Shown one piece after another: positions 15,403-24,101 of a stretch of DNA of 37,102 nucleotides. The notes below the pieces were generated by a model, which searched no databases, was not told the origin of the DNA, and was given only the letters and a program-made list of their open reading frames with translations. Made by a program: the position numbers and the translations under genes. The stretch lies in the NCBI GenBank assembly GCA_947631465.1, contig CANRLK010000016.1, positions 1-37,102 of the forward strand. Direction: 5' to 3'. Every line of letters starts with the position of its first letter. Position 1 is the first letter of the stretch. The stretch comes from an uncultured Clostridia bacterium (GTDB lineage: Bacteria; Bacillota; Clostridia; Christensenellales; Borkfalkiaceae).

Positions 15403-16408
15403 AGCGTTTCTCCGCTTTTTTGCCGACGTTTACGAGCACTTCGTAGACGATCGTGTGATATTTTTCGGCGAGCGCGGCAGCGTCCTTCATGATAAGCCGT
15501 CTTGCGCCGAACGGCGCGCCGCCCCGCTTTACGAATGCGTCCATGCAAAGATCGCTTTCGTTCCCGATGTCGCCCGCGCGCAAAAATCCGTCGCCGTAGC
15601 CGAGGCGCAGCGTTTGAAGTTTTTGATACCGCCGCTTTGCGGCTTGGTATCCCACGCCCCCGCCCGTGAACGTCCCGCTGTGCGACACGGTCGCATACAC
15701 CCTCATCGCGGGCTTTACGGGCAGCATTCCCGAAAATCCCTTGGGAAGATACCCATAGAGCGCAATGCCGCAACGCACGGCGTCAAAATTGTACTTTTTC
15801 CCCGCCAGCATTCCCCCCGTCGCCGAAAGATGCCGCACCGCGTCGGGGAAGATGTTTTTGACGAGATCCGCCGCCCCTCGAAAGAGCGCAAACTGCTTTT
15901 CGCGCGCGGCTTTGTCCTCGGGCGCGTAGAAATGGGAAAATACGCCCGAGATTTGAGCGCCGCCCTGCTTTGCCAAGCGGCAAAGGCTCTCGGCGCGTTC
16001 GGGACGCACTCCGTAGCGGTTCATGCCCGTGTTGATTTTGAGCTGCGCCCGAACGGCGTAGCCGAACTTCTCCCCCGCCCGCAACAAAAGGCGCAGGGAC
16101 GAGAGGGACGTGACGGTCGGGGTCAAGCCGTAAAGGGCGCAGGAGAGCGCCTCTTCCTCGCTCAGACACGGGCTCAGAACGAGAATTTCCTTTCGAATGC
16201 CCGCGACCCGTAGCGCACTGCCCTCCAAGACGGTCGCAACGGCAAAGCCGCGCAGATACGGTTCGAGAAGCAAGGCGATCTTTTCCGCGCCGTGCCCGTA
16301 GGCGTCGTCCTTGACGACGGCATATACGTCCGTTCCCGCCCGTTCTATGACGAGCGCGGCGTTTTGAAGGACGGCTTTTTGGGAGATCAAAGCAAGTGTT
16401 GATTGCAT
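15395..16408 (-). CDS. alr: Alanine racemase, PLP-dependent
   Basis: The 337-residue enzyme supplies D-alanine for peptidoglycan. The PLP lysine is Lys33 in AVVKDDAYGHG (usually KANAYGHG). The barrel segment LKINTGMNRYGVRP, the PLP-binding RCGIALYG and the catalytic tyrosine block GVGYQAAKR are present. The C-terminus (TIVYEVLVNVGKKAEKRYV) matches the normal family end, so the gene is complete. It is shorter than the usual 360-390 residues because the C-terminal beta-domain is compact. GAAGGG touches the start codon directly, so initiation may be weak. The stop overlaps the cyclo-ligase start. Confidence 0.92.
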   Translation of the reverse strand: MQSTLALISQKAVLQNAALVIERAGTDVYAVVKDDAYGHGAEKIALLLEPYLRGFAVATVLEGSALRVAGIRKEILVLSPCLSEEEALSCALYGLTPTVTSLSSLRLLLRAGEKFGYAVRAQLKINTGMNRYGVRPERAESLCRLAKQGGAQISGVFSHFYAPEDKAAREKQFALFRGAADLVKNIFPDAVRHLSATGGMLAGKKYNFDAVRCGIALYGYLPKGFSGMLPVKPAMRVYATVSHSGTFTGGGVGYQAAKRRYQKLQTLRLGYGDGFLRAGDIGNESDLCMDAFVKRGGAPFGARRLIMKDAAALAEKYHTIVYEVLVNVGKKAEKRYV

Positions 16409-16454
16409 CCCTTCATTTTACGCCCGAAAATTCCCGCTTGGTTCCGCTTGCCGT

Positions 16455-17153
16455 TTACTCCTTATAGATAAAGCGGTGGCAATGTTCGCATTCGACGACC
16501 CCGCCGCCCGAGAGCTTGCCCTGTTGGGCGATCGCGAAGTCCATACCGCAAATGCAGCGTCCGTTCGTGAGCGGCGCGACGACGGGAAAGATGCGCTCTT
16601 TCCGCTTCGCCTTGTAGCGCTTCAAGATCTCGGGCGGGATATTCGCGCCGATCTTTTCGAGCGTTTCGTTGATCTTTTGCACTTCCTCCGCCCGCGCGCC
16701 CTTCGCCGATTTGAACTTCTCGTTGTACTCCTTGTACTGTTTTTGCATGGCGATCGTCTGCTTTTTGAGCTTTTTATACTCCTCGACCGCGCTTTCCGCG
16801 TCCGTCAAGAGCTTCGCAAGCTCCCCTTTGAGGGTGCGCAGCCGCTCCGAGAGCGATTGGACGTTCTTCTTATAAAAGGCGATGTCCCCGCCGCTTTCGA
16901 CCATTTCGTCGAGCTCGGAATACTCCGCGATCAGCTTTTCGATCTCTTTGAGCTCCTCGGTGAGCTTTTCCGCCGTGGCGCGAAGGACCTCGGCGTGCTT
17001 GTCCTGCGCTTCGAGCTTCTCCCCCGCCGCCTCGATGAATTTCTTCGCCTGCAAATATTTTTTTCGCTCCTCGCTTGCGGACAGCTCCTGTTCGATCTTC
17101 AACAGCTCTCCGTCCACCCGCTGGTATTCCAATAATTCTTGCGATATAGGCAT
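16455..17153 (-). CDS. Coiled-coil protein with C-terminal C4 zinc ribbon (COG1579 type)
   Basis: The 232-residue protein has a long heptad-rich coiled coil (about residues 10-165, rich in E, K and L). A basic segment, PPEILKRYKAKRKERIFPVV, and a C-terminal zinc ribbon with CxC and CxxC (GRCICGMDF, ECEHCHRF) follow. It belongs to a conserved family found beside nif3 in many bacteria. The zinc ribbon suggests nucleic-acid or protein binding, but no activity is established. The first metal pair is CxC rather than CxxC, which may affect zinc geometry. GGGAGGAG lies six bases before the ATG. Confidence 0.88.
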   Translation of the reverse strand: MPISQELLEYQRVDGELLKIEQELSASEERKKYLQAKKFIEAAGEKLEAQDKHAEVLRATAEKLTEELKEIEKLIAEYSELDEMVESGGDIAFYKKNVQSLSERLRTLKGELAKLLTDAESAVEEYKKLKKQTIAMQKQYKEYNEKFKSAKGARAEEVQKINETLEKIGANIPPEILKRYKAKRKERIFPVVAPLTNGRCICGMDFAIAQQGKLSGGGVVECEHCHRFIYKE

Positions 17154-17194
17154 CTTGATCTCCTCCCTGTCTTTTTTATTCGATCTTCTCTTGA

Positions 17195-17977
17195 TTATAA
17201 GAGTTCTTCTTCCCGATAGAGCGCAAAGGGCGTTCCGTCTTTTTCCTCTTGCGCCTTCAATGCCAGATAAAATTTTTCAAACCCGTAAAACTCGGACGCG
17301 TAATGGGTGAGGAGCACCAAGTTGAGCCCCCGCTCCCGCGCCGCCAAGACGAGATGATGTTTTCCTTCCGCCGAGACGAGCGTGTCCGCGCCGCCGCGGA
17401 ACGCGAAATCGAGCGCGCGCTCGTCGAGCCCCGCGCCGCAAAAACTCGCGACCCGCCTTACGGGCTCTTCCCCGTAGCTTACCGTGCGTTTCGTCGAGAA
17501 CGTCTCCTCGATCCCGCGCAAAAATTCCCCCATGCTCCGCGCTCCGATCTCGAAGAGCTTGCCGTAGCTTCCGAGGGACAGGACGTCCATCTCTTGTTCC
17601 GCCTTCGTCCCGCCGAGCCCGACCATGAGGCAGTCGTCGATCCCGCCCCTTGCCGCGTCGAGATTGAGGTGCGCCGAGATCACCGAGATCCCCGCCTTCA
17701 TACAGTCGAGCAGACTTCCATTCTGCACTGTGTCAAGCCGCGATACGGGATAGAAGATCGCAGGATGATGGGTGACGATACAGTTCATCCCCCGTTTTTT
17801 CGCCTCTTCCACGGCTTTTTTCGAAAGATCGAGCGCAAAGAGTACGCCCGAGATCGGCTCATCAAAATTGATCAACAGTCCGCTGTTATCGTGATGGGAA
17901 AAGCGGGCGCAGTACTCCTCGGAGAGGGAAAACGGCGCGAGCCTATCCACGGCTTTCAAAAGTTCTTCGGGTCTCAT
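17195..17977 (-). CDS. Nif3-like dinuclear metal centre protein (YqfO family)
   Basis: The 260-residue protein has the Nif3 metal ligands: THHP in CIVTHHPAIF, then SAHLNLDAARGGIDD, and near the C-terminus the THYASEF segment carrying His and Glu. Family members form hexameric toroids with two metal ions per subunit. Linked activities include GTP cyclohydrolase-like and cofactor-related roles, but none is settled. It is adjacent to trmK as in most Firmicutes and overlaps that gene by 35 bp. GAGGTG precedes ATG 17977. The PII-like insert of YqfO is not evident, so this is the short form. Confidence 0.92.
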   Translation of the reverse strand: MRPEELLKAVDRLAPFSLSEEYCARFSHHDNSGLLINFDEPISGVLFALDLSKKAVEEAKKRGMNCIVTHHPAIFYPVSRLDTVQNGSLLDCMKAGISVISAHLNLDAARGGIDDCLMVGLGGTKAEQEMDVLSLGSYGKLFEIGARSMGEFLRGIEETFSTKRTVSYGEEPVRRVASFCGAGLDERALDFAFRGGADTLVSAEGKHHLVLAARERGLNLVLLTHYASEFYGFEKFYLALKAQEEKDGTPFALYREEELL

Positions 17978-18617
17978 TCAACACCTCGTCGAGCGCTTGC
18001 ATGCGGGAGAGAAGTTCTTCTCTGCTCTTCTCGCTCACATCCTGCGCCAAATATGTCAAGATCTTGTTCCGCTCGCTTTCGAGCTTTTCGAAAAAGGGCG
18101 GCGCGGGGCGCAAGAGGTTGTCCCTGCCCCATAGGATTTGTTTTTGTGTGTATTTGCTCCCGCCCCGGCTGCTCCCTGCGATGAGGTCGTAAAAGTACGC
18201 CCCCTCCTTGAAGGTCAGATCGTGCTCGATGCCCGCGCCCTTTTCCACGAGATAGGCGCGCAGCTTTTCGGCGTTTTTCATGGGCTGGAACACAAACTTT
18301 TGCGGCAGGTAGCTCTCCGTCAAGATGCGCACGGTCTCCTCGCCGCCGAGCCCCGCGATGAGCAAGAGATCGCACGGCTCTTTGAGCCCTTTGAGCCCGT
18401 CCGCAACGACGGGGATACACCGTCCCGCCTCGATCTCGCGGGATAGAAGCGCCTTTGCCTTTTGCAGACTCTTTTCGCTCACGTCCGAGATATACGCCCG
18501 CCTGCACAGCCCGTTTTCGAGCATGTACTTTGCCATGAACCCGTGGTCGCAACCGACGTCGGCAAAGACGTCTGCCTCGGAGAGATAGGCGCAAATTGTC
18601 CCGACCCGCCCTTCCAT
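17943..18617 (-). CDS. trmK: tRNA (adenine(22)-N(1))-methyltransferase TrmK
   Basis: The 224-residue protein makes m1A22 in bacterial tRNA. SAM motif I is FADVGCDHGFMAKYM, followed by the acidic SDVSEKSLQKA and the family signature LLLIAGLGGEETVRIL. A C-terminal coiled coil (KLESERNKILTYLAQD) is also typical. The start is ATG 18617, which overlaps the rpoD stop by one base (TGATG); a TTG one codon upstream is less likely. The dnaG-rpoD-trmK-nif3 order is characteristic of Firmicutes. Confidence 0.94.
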   Translation of the reverse strand: MEGRVGTICAYLSEADVFADVGCDHGFMAKYMLENGLCRRAYISDVSEKSLQKAKALLSREIEAGRCIPVVADGLKGLKEPCDLLLIAGLGGEETVRILTESYLPQKFVFQPMKNAEKLRAYLVEKGAGIEHDLTFKEGAYFYDLIAGSSRGGSKYTQKQILWGRDNLLRPAPPFFEKLESERNKILTYLAQDVSEKSREELLSRMQALDEVLNETRRTFESRG

Positions 18618-19672
18618 CAATCGAGGAAGTCTTTGAGCTTTTTGCTGCGCGAGGGATGGCGGAGCTTCCGAAGCGCCTTTGCCTCGATCTGGCGGATGCG
18701 CTCGCGGGTGACGTTAAATTCTTTGCCGACCTCTTCAAGGGTGCGGGGTTTGCCGTCGTCGATGCCGTAGCGCAGCCGCAGCACCTTCTCTTCGCGCGGG
18801 GTGAGGGTGTCGAGCACCCCCAAGAGCTGCTCTTTGAGCATGATGAACGCGACCGAATCGCCCGGGGTCTGCGTCTTGTCGTCCTCGATGAAGTCGCCGA
18901 GGTGAGAATCCTCCTCTTCGCCGATGGGCGTTTCGAGCGAGACGGGGTCTTGCGCGATCTTTTGGATCTCCCTTACCCGCGCGACGTCGAGTTCCATCGC
19001 CTCCGCGATCTCTTCGGGCGTGGGCTCTCTGCCGTTCTCTTGCAGGAGCATCCGCGACACCCGCGTCAAGCGGTTGATCGTCTCGACCATGTGCACGGGG
19101 ATACGAATCGTCCGCGCTTGGTCGGCGATCGCACGGGTGATGGATTGACGGATCCACCAGGTCGCATACGTCGAGAACTTGAAGCCCTTCTGGTAGTCGA
19201 ATTTTTCGACCGCCTTCATGAGCCCTAAGTTGCCCTCCTGGATGAGATCGAGAAAGAGCATTCCCCGCCCGACATACCGCTTTGCGATGGATACGACGAG
19301 GCGCAAGTTGGCTTCGGAGAGCTTTTTCTTCGCCTCTTCGTCGCCGTTTTGCATGCGGCGCGCGAGTTCGATCTCATCGTCCGTCGAAAGAAGGGGCACT
19401 CTGCCGATGTCCTTCAAATACATCTTGACGGGATCGTCCAGCCCAATGTCGGACAATGCCTGTTCGAAGAGTTCCTTGTCGCGCTCGTCCTCGTCGAAGA
19501 TCTGCACTCCCATCTCGGGGAGACGGCGGTAGACCTCTTCGATCTGCGCGGGGCTTAAATCGTAACGTTCGAGATGATCGATGAGCGTATTTGTCGAAAC
19601 GCTGCCCTTCATTTTATAGGGCTCGGCGATCGACTCGATGATCTCGCTGAGCTGTTGTTCGCTGATTTCCAT
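18617..19672 (-). CDS. rpoD: RNA polymerase primary sigma factor RpoD (SigA)
   Basis: The 351-residue protein is the housekeeping sigma factor. A short region 1.1-like N-terminus precedes region 1.2 ([16 protein letters not shown]). Region 2 follows ([39 protein letters not shown], then [20 protein letters not shown]). Region 3 and region 4.2 ([30 protein letters not shown]) complete it. The many TTGACA/TATAAT-like promoters seen in this window match its expected specificity. It follows dnaG by three bases and overlaps trmK by one, the classic macromolecular-synthesis arrangement of Gram-positives. Confidence 0.98.
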   Translation of the reverse strand: MEISEQQLSEIIESIAEPYKMKGSVSTNTLIDHLERYDLSPAQIEEVYRRLPEMGVQIFDEDERDKELFEQALSDIGLDDPVKMYLKDIGRVPLLSTDDEIELARRMQNGDEEAKKKLSEANLRLVVSIAKRYVGRGMLFLDLIQEGNLGLMKAVEKFDYQKGFKFSTYATWWIRQSITRAIADQARTIRIPVHMVETINRLTRVSRMLLQENGREPTPEEIAEAMELDVARVREIQKIAQDPVSLETPIGEEEDSHLGDFIEDDKTQTPGDSVAFIMLKEQLLGVLDTLTPREEKVLRLRYGIDDGKPRTLEEVGKEFNVTRERIRQIEAKALRKLRHPSRSKKLKDFLD

Positions 19673-19675
19673 TCC

Positions 19676-21460
19676 TTACCTCTTCTTATATTTCTTCTGT
19701 TTTATCATGAGTTGGCGGATGAGCGAGAGGATCTCCCGTTTTTCATCCTCGTCTTGCGCCTCTTGATAGGCGGAGCGCAAACTTTCGATCTCCTCGGACA
19801 GCGCTTGCAGGGTGAGCCGCGCCACACAGTCGGAGAAATATTTTTCGGCGTTTGCCCCGTTGAGCCTGTCCCCCACGTCGAGATCGAGCACTTCGGAAAG
19901 TTCCGCGCCCTCTTGCACATAGTCGAACACGCCGCCCGCCCGCACTTTGCCCTTTTCGAGCCGCTCGCTTTGGATGTATTCCGCGATCTTGGAGAGCGTC
20001 TCGTCGTGAAAGACGAACTTTTCGACCTTACAGCTGCGCGCATAGGGCTTGTCGAACAGACACGCCGCCAAGACGAACCGCTCCGCCTTGCGCGCGCCGT
20101 CCCCCTCTTCCCGCGTCAAGGGCGAAGGCTCTTTGACGGCAGGCTCTTCCGCCTTTGCAGGCGACGCGCCGAGATCGCTCAAAAGCGCGGTCATGCTCAC
20201 GCCCGTCTCCTTCGAAAGTTTTTTCAAAAGTTCTTCCCGCTCTGCCGCACTCTCCGCCTCGCGCACGATCGGAATGACCTCTTTGAGGTATTCCCGCTTT
20301 TCGTCCGTCTTTGAAAGGTCGAACTTGCGCTTTGAAGCTTCCAAGCGGAAATCGATGAGCGGCATCGCCTTGTCGAGGCAGTCCCTGTACCCATCCGCGC
20401 CGCTTTTTTTGATGACGTCGTCGGGGTCGAGCCCCTCGGGCAGCGGAACGACGCGCACTTTGAGCCCCTCTTGCTTCATGATCTCGAGCCCGCGGAGATT
20501 TGCCTTCTGCCCCGCGAAGTCGCCGTCATAGCTGATAAACACATTGTCGGTGTACCGCTTGCACAGCCGCGCCTGCTCCTTGGTGAGCGACGTGCCCATG
20601 CTCGCCACCGTATTGCAAAACCCCGCCTGATAGAGCGAGATCGCGTCCATATATCCCTCGACCAAGATGAGCGAGAAAATGCCCTCGGTCTTTTTGAGCT
20701 TTTTGACGAGATTGATGTTGAAGAGATTCTTGCTCTTGTCGAAGAGCTCGGAATCTCGGGTGTTCTTGTATTTTGCCGAAGCGGAGGGCTTCATGATCCG
20801 TCCCCCGAAGGCGACGACCTCGTCGAGATTGTTGATGATGGGAATGATGAGCCTTCCCCCCTGCGCGTCCAAGATCCTGCCGTCGGACGTCTTGGCGCAC
20901 GCGCCGCTGTCCGTCATCTCCTTCGGCTCATATCCCTTTTCGCGGAGATACCGCGGCAGAGACGTATAATCGAGGGACGCGCCTAACCCGAACCGCTTGA
21001 TGGTCTGCGGCAAGATCTTCCGCTTTTCGAGGTAGGCGACATGCTCGTCCGCCTTGCCCGAATAGAGGTTGTCCCGATAAAATCTCGCCGTGTCGAGCAT
21101 GAGCGCCAAGAGCCGTTCTTTGCGCTCCTTGCGCCGCTTCATCTCCTCCTGCGCACGGGGGTCGAAGGCGGGCACTTCCATCTTCGCACGGTCTGCTAAG
21201 ATCTGCACCGCCTCGTTGAAGCCGACGTTCTCATATTCCTTGACGAACCCGATCACATCCCCCGACGCGCCGCAGCCGAAACAGTGGTAGTATTTTTCGC
21301 CCGCGTTGATCACGAACGACGGAGTCTTTTCATGATGAAAGGGACAGCACGCCCAATAATTATACCCACGCCGTTCCAATTTTATATAAGAGCCGATGAC
21401 GTCGACAAGATCGCACTTTTCTTTGAGCCTTGCAAGGAAAGCGGAATACTCCTCGTTCAT
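19676..21460 (-). CDS. dnaG: DNA primase DnaG
   Basis: The 594-residue enzyme makes RNA primers at the replication fork. The N-terminal CHC2 zinc finger (CPFHHEKTPSFVINAG with HCFGCGASGD) is followed by the DnaG RNA-polymerase domain. In that domain the TOPRIM motifs are LVEGYMDAISLYQAG and ISYDGDFAGQKA. A C-terminal DnaB-interaction segment ends the protein. The length is normal for Firmicutes. It overlaps dgt by ATGA and precedes rpoD by three bases. Confidence 0.97.
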   Translation of the reverse strand: MNEEYSAFLARLKEKCDLVDVIGSYIKLERRGYNYWACCPFHHEKTPSFVINAGEKYYHCFGCGASGDVIGFVKEYENVGFNEAVQILADRAKMEVPAFDPRAQEEMKRRKERKERLLALMLDTARFYRDNLYSGKADEHVAYLEKRKILPQTIKRFGLGASLDYTSLPRYLREKGYEPKEMTDSGACAKTSDGRILDAQGGRLIIPIINNLDEVVAFGGRIMKPSASAKYKNTRDSELFDKSKNLFNINLVKKLKKTEGIFSLILVEGYMDAISLYQAGFCNTVASMGTSLTKEQARLCKRYTDNVFISYDGDFAGQKANLRGLEIMKQEGLKVRVVPLPEGLDPDDVIKKSGADGYRDCLDKAMPLIDFRLEASKRKFDLSKTDEKREYLKEVIPIVREAESAAEREELLKKLSKETGVSMTALLSDLGASPAKAEEPAVKEPSPLTREEGDGARKAERFVLAACLFDKPYARSCKVEKFVFHDETLSKIAEYIQSERLEKGKVRAGGVFDYVQEGAELSEVLDLDVGDRLNGANAEKYFSDCVARLTLQALSEEIESLRSAYQEAQDEDEKREILSLIRQLMIKQKKYKKR

Positions 21461-22449
21461 ACGCTCCCCTCCCGCGGCACGAACAGCTTCTTAAAGACGC
21501 CGATCGCATACTTGTCGGTCATGGAAGAGAGATAATCGCACACCGCACGGTCGATGCCGTCCTCGGCGGAGATCGCCTGATAGAGCACGGGCAGTTCCTT
21601 GGGACGGTTGGTGAAATATTCATAGAGCTCGCCGAGCATGCGCTCTGCGCTCTCCTGGATGAGCTTGTTCGCCCGCTCATAAACCCGCTCGAACATGAAC
21701 CCGCTGAGCTCTTCGAGCGCGCCGTATTTTTCCTCGGACATGCGCACATACGGCTTTCCCTCGGATTCTTGCACGATGTCGAGGATCGCCGTGTTGATGC
21801 GCTCCGACGTGTCGTTGCCGAGCACCTTGACCGCCCGCGGGGGAAGGTCCTTTCGGTCCAATAGCCCCGCGCGGACCGCGTCCTCGATGTCATGGTTTAT
21901 GTAGGCGATGCGGTCGGCAAGCGTGACGGCTGCCCCTTCGAGGGTCGAGGGCTTGCCGCTCCTCGGATGATTCAAAATGCCGTCCCGCACCTCGAAGGTG
22001 AGGTTGAGCCCCTTGCCGTCCTTTTCGAGCTTGTCCGCAACGCGAAGGCTCTGCTCGTTGTGACGGAATCCGCAGGGCGCAAGACGGTTCAACACTCGCT
22101 CCCCCACATGCCCGAACGGCGTGTGCCCGAGATCGTGCCCGAGCGCGATCGCCTCCGATAGGTCCTCGTTGAGCGAAAGACAGCGCGCCAAAGAGCGCGC
22201 GATCTGCGAGACGTCGAGCGTGTGCGTGAGCCGCGACATGTAGTGATCCCCGTCGGGCGCAAAGAACACCTGCGTCTTGTTTTTGAGCCGCAAAAACGCC
22301 TTGGAATAGATGATGCGATCCCTGTCCCGTTGGAAGTCCGTGCGCATGGTACAGGGCGTCTCGGGTCTGACCCTTCCGAGACTGTCCTTCGACTTCTTCG
22401 CAAACGGCGAAAGATATTTTTCTTCCCGCTCAAACGTCTTTTCTTTCAT
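21457..22449 (-). CDS. dgt: HD-domain deoxyguanosinetriphosphate triphosphohydrolase-like protein
   Basis: The 330-residue protein hydrolyses dNTPs to the deoxynucleoside and triphosphate in characterised relatives. HD-superfamily metal ligands are present: HTLDVSQIARS, GHDLGHTPFGH and, further on, LADRIAYINHDIEDA. The N-terminal RDRDRIIYSKAFLRLKNKTQVF is typical of the group. It heads the dgt-dnaG-rpoD series. No Shine-Dalgarno sequence lies directly before ATG 22449. The nearest, AGAGGAG, is over 30 bases upstream and would open a short frame that ends by ATGA overlap with this gene. Substrate specificity cannot be read from sequence. Confidence 0.93.
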   Translation of the reverse strand: MKEKTFEREEKYLSPFAKKSKDSLGRVRPETPCTMRTDFQRDRDRIIYSKAFLRLKNKTQVFFAPDGDHYMSRLTHTLDVSQIARSLARCLSLNEDLSEAIALGHDLGHTPFGHVGERVLNRLAPCGFRHNEQSLRVADKLEKDGKGLNLTFEVRDGILNHPRSGKPSTLEGAAVTLADRIAYINHDIEDAVRAGLLDRKDLPPRAVKVLGNDTSERINTAILDIVQESEGKPYVRMSEEKYGALEELSGFMFERVYERANKLIQESAERMLGELYEYFTNRPKELPVLYQAISAEDGIDRAVCDYLSSMTDKYAIGVFKKLFVPREGSV

Positions 22450-22617
22450 ACCATTATTATTTCGACGAAAGCGTCCAAAACTCCTCTTTTTTTCAAAAAT
22501 TTCTTAGCTTTGCCGTTTTTCGGAGAAATTTCCGCCGATTGCGTTTTCTGTCTTTGAGGTCGTATTTTTGCTTTGAGATTTTGCGAAGATTTCGAAAACA
22601 TTAGAAGTATTTTCAAT

Positions 22618-22634
22618 ACTATGTCAGACATAGT
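22618..22634. promoter_or_regulatory. Operator candidate 1: perfect 17-bp palindrome
   Basis: ACTATGTC-A-GACATAGT has perfect 8-bp arms around a single central base. It lies about 170 bp upstream of dgt, between the ymfI-side terminator and dgt. A second near-identical site is centred 21 bp away. Confidence 0.6.
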
Positions 22635-22638
22635 AATT

Positions 22639-22655
22639 AGTATGTCAGACATAGT
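22639..22655. promoter_or_regulatory. Operator candidate 2: imperfect copy of the same palindrome
   Basis: AGTATGTC-A-GACATAGT differs from site 1 by one base. The centres (22626 and 22647) are 21 bp apart, two helical turns, so both would face the same side of DNA. The binding regulator is not encoded in the window as far as I can see. Confidence 0.55.
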
Positions 22656-22683
22656 ACAATGCAAAATACCGAAAAACGAAAAG

Positions 22684-22711
22684 AAAAGACCCGATTTTGT
22701 CGGGTCTTTTT
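22684..22711. terminator. Bidirectional intrinsic terminator
   Basis: An 11-bp stem AAAAGACCCGA/TCGGGTCTTTT with a TTTTG loop is flanked by A-rich and T-rich runs on both sides. It probably ends minus-strand transcription from the aro/ymfI unit and insulates the dgt regulatory region. Confidence 0.85.
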
Positions 22712-22819
22712 ATAGTTTATTGAAATTTTTTTCGATTTTTCCCGTCCTTCTCCCCTATTTTTGCTCCATGAAGGGGGTTTTGTCCTCTCTATGGCTTTTT
22801 TTGCCCGATTTTGGCGTAA

Positions 22820-22840
22820 AAAGCCCCTATTTCAGGGATT
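22820..22840 (-). terminator. Weak terminator candidate directly after the ymfI-like gene
   Basis: The minus strand reads ATCCCT-GAAA-TAGGGGC followed by five T, about 12 bases after the reductase stop codon. The stem is short. The stronger terminator at 22684-22711 probably does most of the work. The intervening DNA is T-rich with no gene. Confidence 0.4.
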
Positions 22841-22851
22841 TTTGCGGAAAA

Positions 22852-23547
22852 TCAGCAATACCAGCCGCCGTTGATGCCGATGTCCTGTCCTGTGATATAT
22901 TTCTGCTTGGAGAGGAAGAAAATGAGCTCTGCGACCTCTTCGGGAAGGCCGAAGCGCCCCATCGGGATGTCTTTACAGAGCTGTTCGCGCTCCTCCATTG
23001 AAAGCGAGGCATTCATCACGGTATCGATCGCGCCCGGGGAGACGCAATTGACGGTAATGCCCGCAGGGGCGAGTTCTTTTGCGAGGGCTTTGGTGAAGGC
23101 GATGAGCGCGCCCTTTGTGGCGGAATATGCGCTCTCGCAGCTCCCGCCCGTCTCCCCCCAGACGGAAGCGACGTTGATGATCGCGCCCCCCTTTCCGATC
23201 ATCTTTTTGACGGCGTATTTTGTTGTGAGGAACGCGCCGCCCGCATTCACCGACATTTGCCGCTCCCAAGCGGAGAGGGTGATGTCCTGCACCTGTCCCG
23301 AAAGACAAATCCCCGCATTGTTGACGAGAACGTCGAGACTTCCCATGCCTTCGATGAGCTCCTTGACCGCCTGCTCGTCCGATACATCCGCGCGCACGAA
23401 GCGCACGTCCTTCAACATCGCCGAGGCGGCGATGTAAGCCTTTTCATCGTGCGACCAAGTCGCGACGACGTCGGCGTTCTCCCGCAAGAACCGCTCGCAG
23501 CACGCGAGCCCGATCCCGCGGGTCCCGCCCGTGATCAATACCTTCAT
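22852..23547 (-). CDS. ymfI: Short-chain dehydrogenase/reductase, probable EF-P 5-aminopentanone reductase YmfI
   Basis: The 231-residue SDR has the NAD(P)-binding GGTRGIG (7-13), NNAGI, and a catalytic Ser and Tyr-x-x-x-Lys in NVASVWGE and YSATKGA. Generic FabG enzymes share these. The stretch WGETGGSCESAYSATKGA, with KALAKELAPAGITVNCVSPGAIDT, closely resembles B. subtilis YmfI as I remember it. YmfI performs the last reduction on the lysine-linked 5-aminopentanone of EF-P. The efp gene lies 8 kb away. The gene overlaps aroK by ATGA, so it is transcribed with shikimate genes although no aromatic role is needed. A FabG-like 3-oxoacyl-ACP reductase is the alternative. Confidence 0.72.
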   Translation of the reverse strand: MKVLITGGTRGIGLACCERFLRENADVVATWSHDEKAYIAASAMLKDVRFVRADVSDEQAVKELIEGMGSLDVLVNNAGICLSGQVQDITLSAWERQMSVNAGGAFLTTKYAVKKMIGKGGAIINVASVWGETGGSCESAYSATKGALIAFTKALAKELAPAGITVNCVSPGAIDTVMNASLSMEEREQLCKDIPMGRFGLPEEVAELIFFLSKQKYITGQDIGINGGWYC

Positions 23548-24101
23548 AATTCCTCCTTGATGCGGCGCGCCAAGATCTGCGCCGCCGTCTCTATGTCGAT
23601 CTCATCCACGTCGAGCGTGAGATCCGCCGCCGCTTCATAGCGCGCCCTGCGCTTTGCAAACAATTCTTCAAGCCTTTTCATGCGCTCTTCCGCCGTCACG
23701 GCGTCTTGAAGCAGGGGACGGGTCGTATCTGCCGTGAGCCGCCCCGCAAGCGTTTGGGGCGCGGCGCGAAGATAGACCGTCTTACAGCGTTTCAACAGCG
23801 CGAGGTTGTCCTCGGCCTGCACGATCCCGCCACCCGTTGCGATCACCGAATTTCGCTTGGATACGCCCTCTTTGAGCGTCTCCGTTTCGAGGGCGCGAAA
23901 GCGTGATTCGCCGAAGCGGGCGAAAAGGTCGGAGATGTTCCCGAAGCGCGCCTCGATCGCCTCGTCAATGTCGAAAAATTCGAGCGACAAAAGAACTGAA
24001 AGCCGCCTTCCGACGCTCGTCTTGCCCGCTCCCGGCATTCCGATGAGCGCGATCGGCATGCGGGGGAGCGCGTGGGGCGTTTTATAGCGATTTTCCGTCA
24101 T
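23544..24101 (-). CDS. aroK: Shikimate kinase
   Basis: The 185-residue enzyme phosphorylates shikimate at O3. The P-loop GMPGAGKTSVGRRLS is near residues 21-35. FFDIDEAIEARFG carries the shikimate-binding Asp, and FRALETETL and VIATGGGIV follow. The LID-region TRPLL is present. The N-terminus has about 15 extra residues before the first strand. ATG 24101 overlaps the aroQ stop by ATGA; the frame stays open to 24350 only because it runs antiparallel-free through aroQ DNA. The stop overlaps the ymfI-like start. Confidence 0.94.
   Translation of the reverse strand: MTENRYKTPHALPRMPIALIGMPGAGKTSVGRRLSVLLSLEFFDIDEAIEARFGNISDLFARFGESRFRALETETLKEGVSKRNSVIATGGGIVQAEDNLALLKRCKTVYLRAAPQTLAGRLTADTTRPLLQDAVTAEERMKRLEELFAKRRARYEAAADLTLDVDEIDIETAAQILARRIKEEL

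Noticed and set aside
22446-22664. 72-residue minus-strand frame ending at dgt
   Set aside because: It starts with TTG and has no Shine-Dalgarno. Its MSDI repeats come from the two palindromes. Only the ATGA overlap is interesting and is reported separately.
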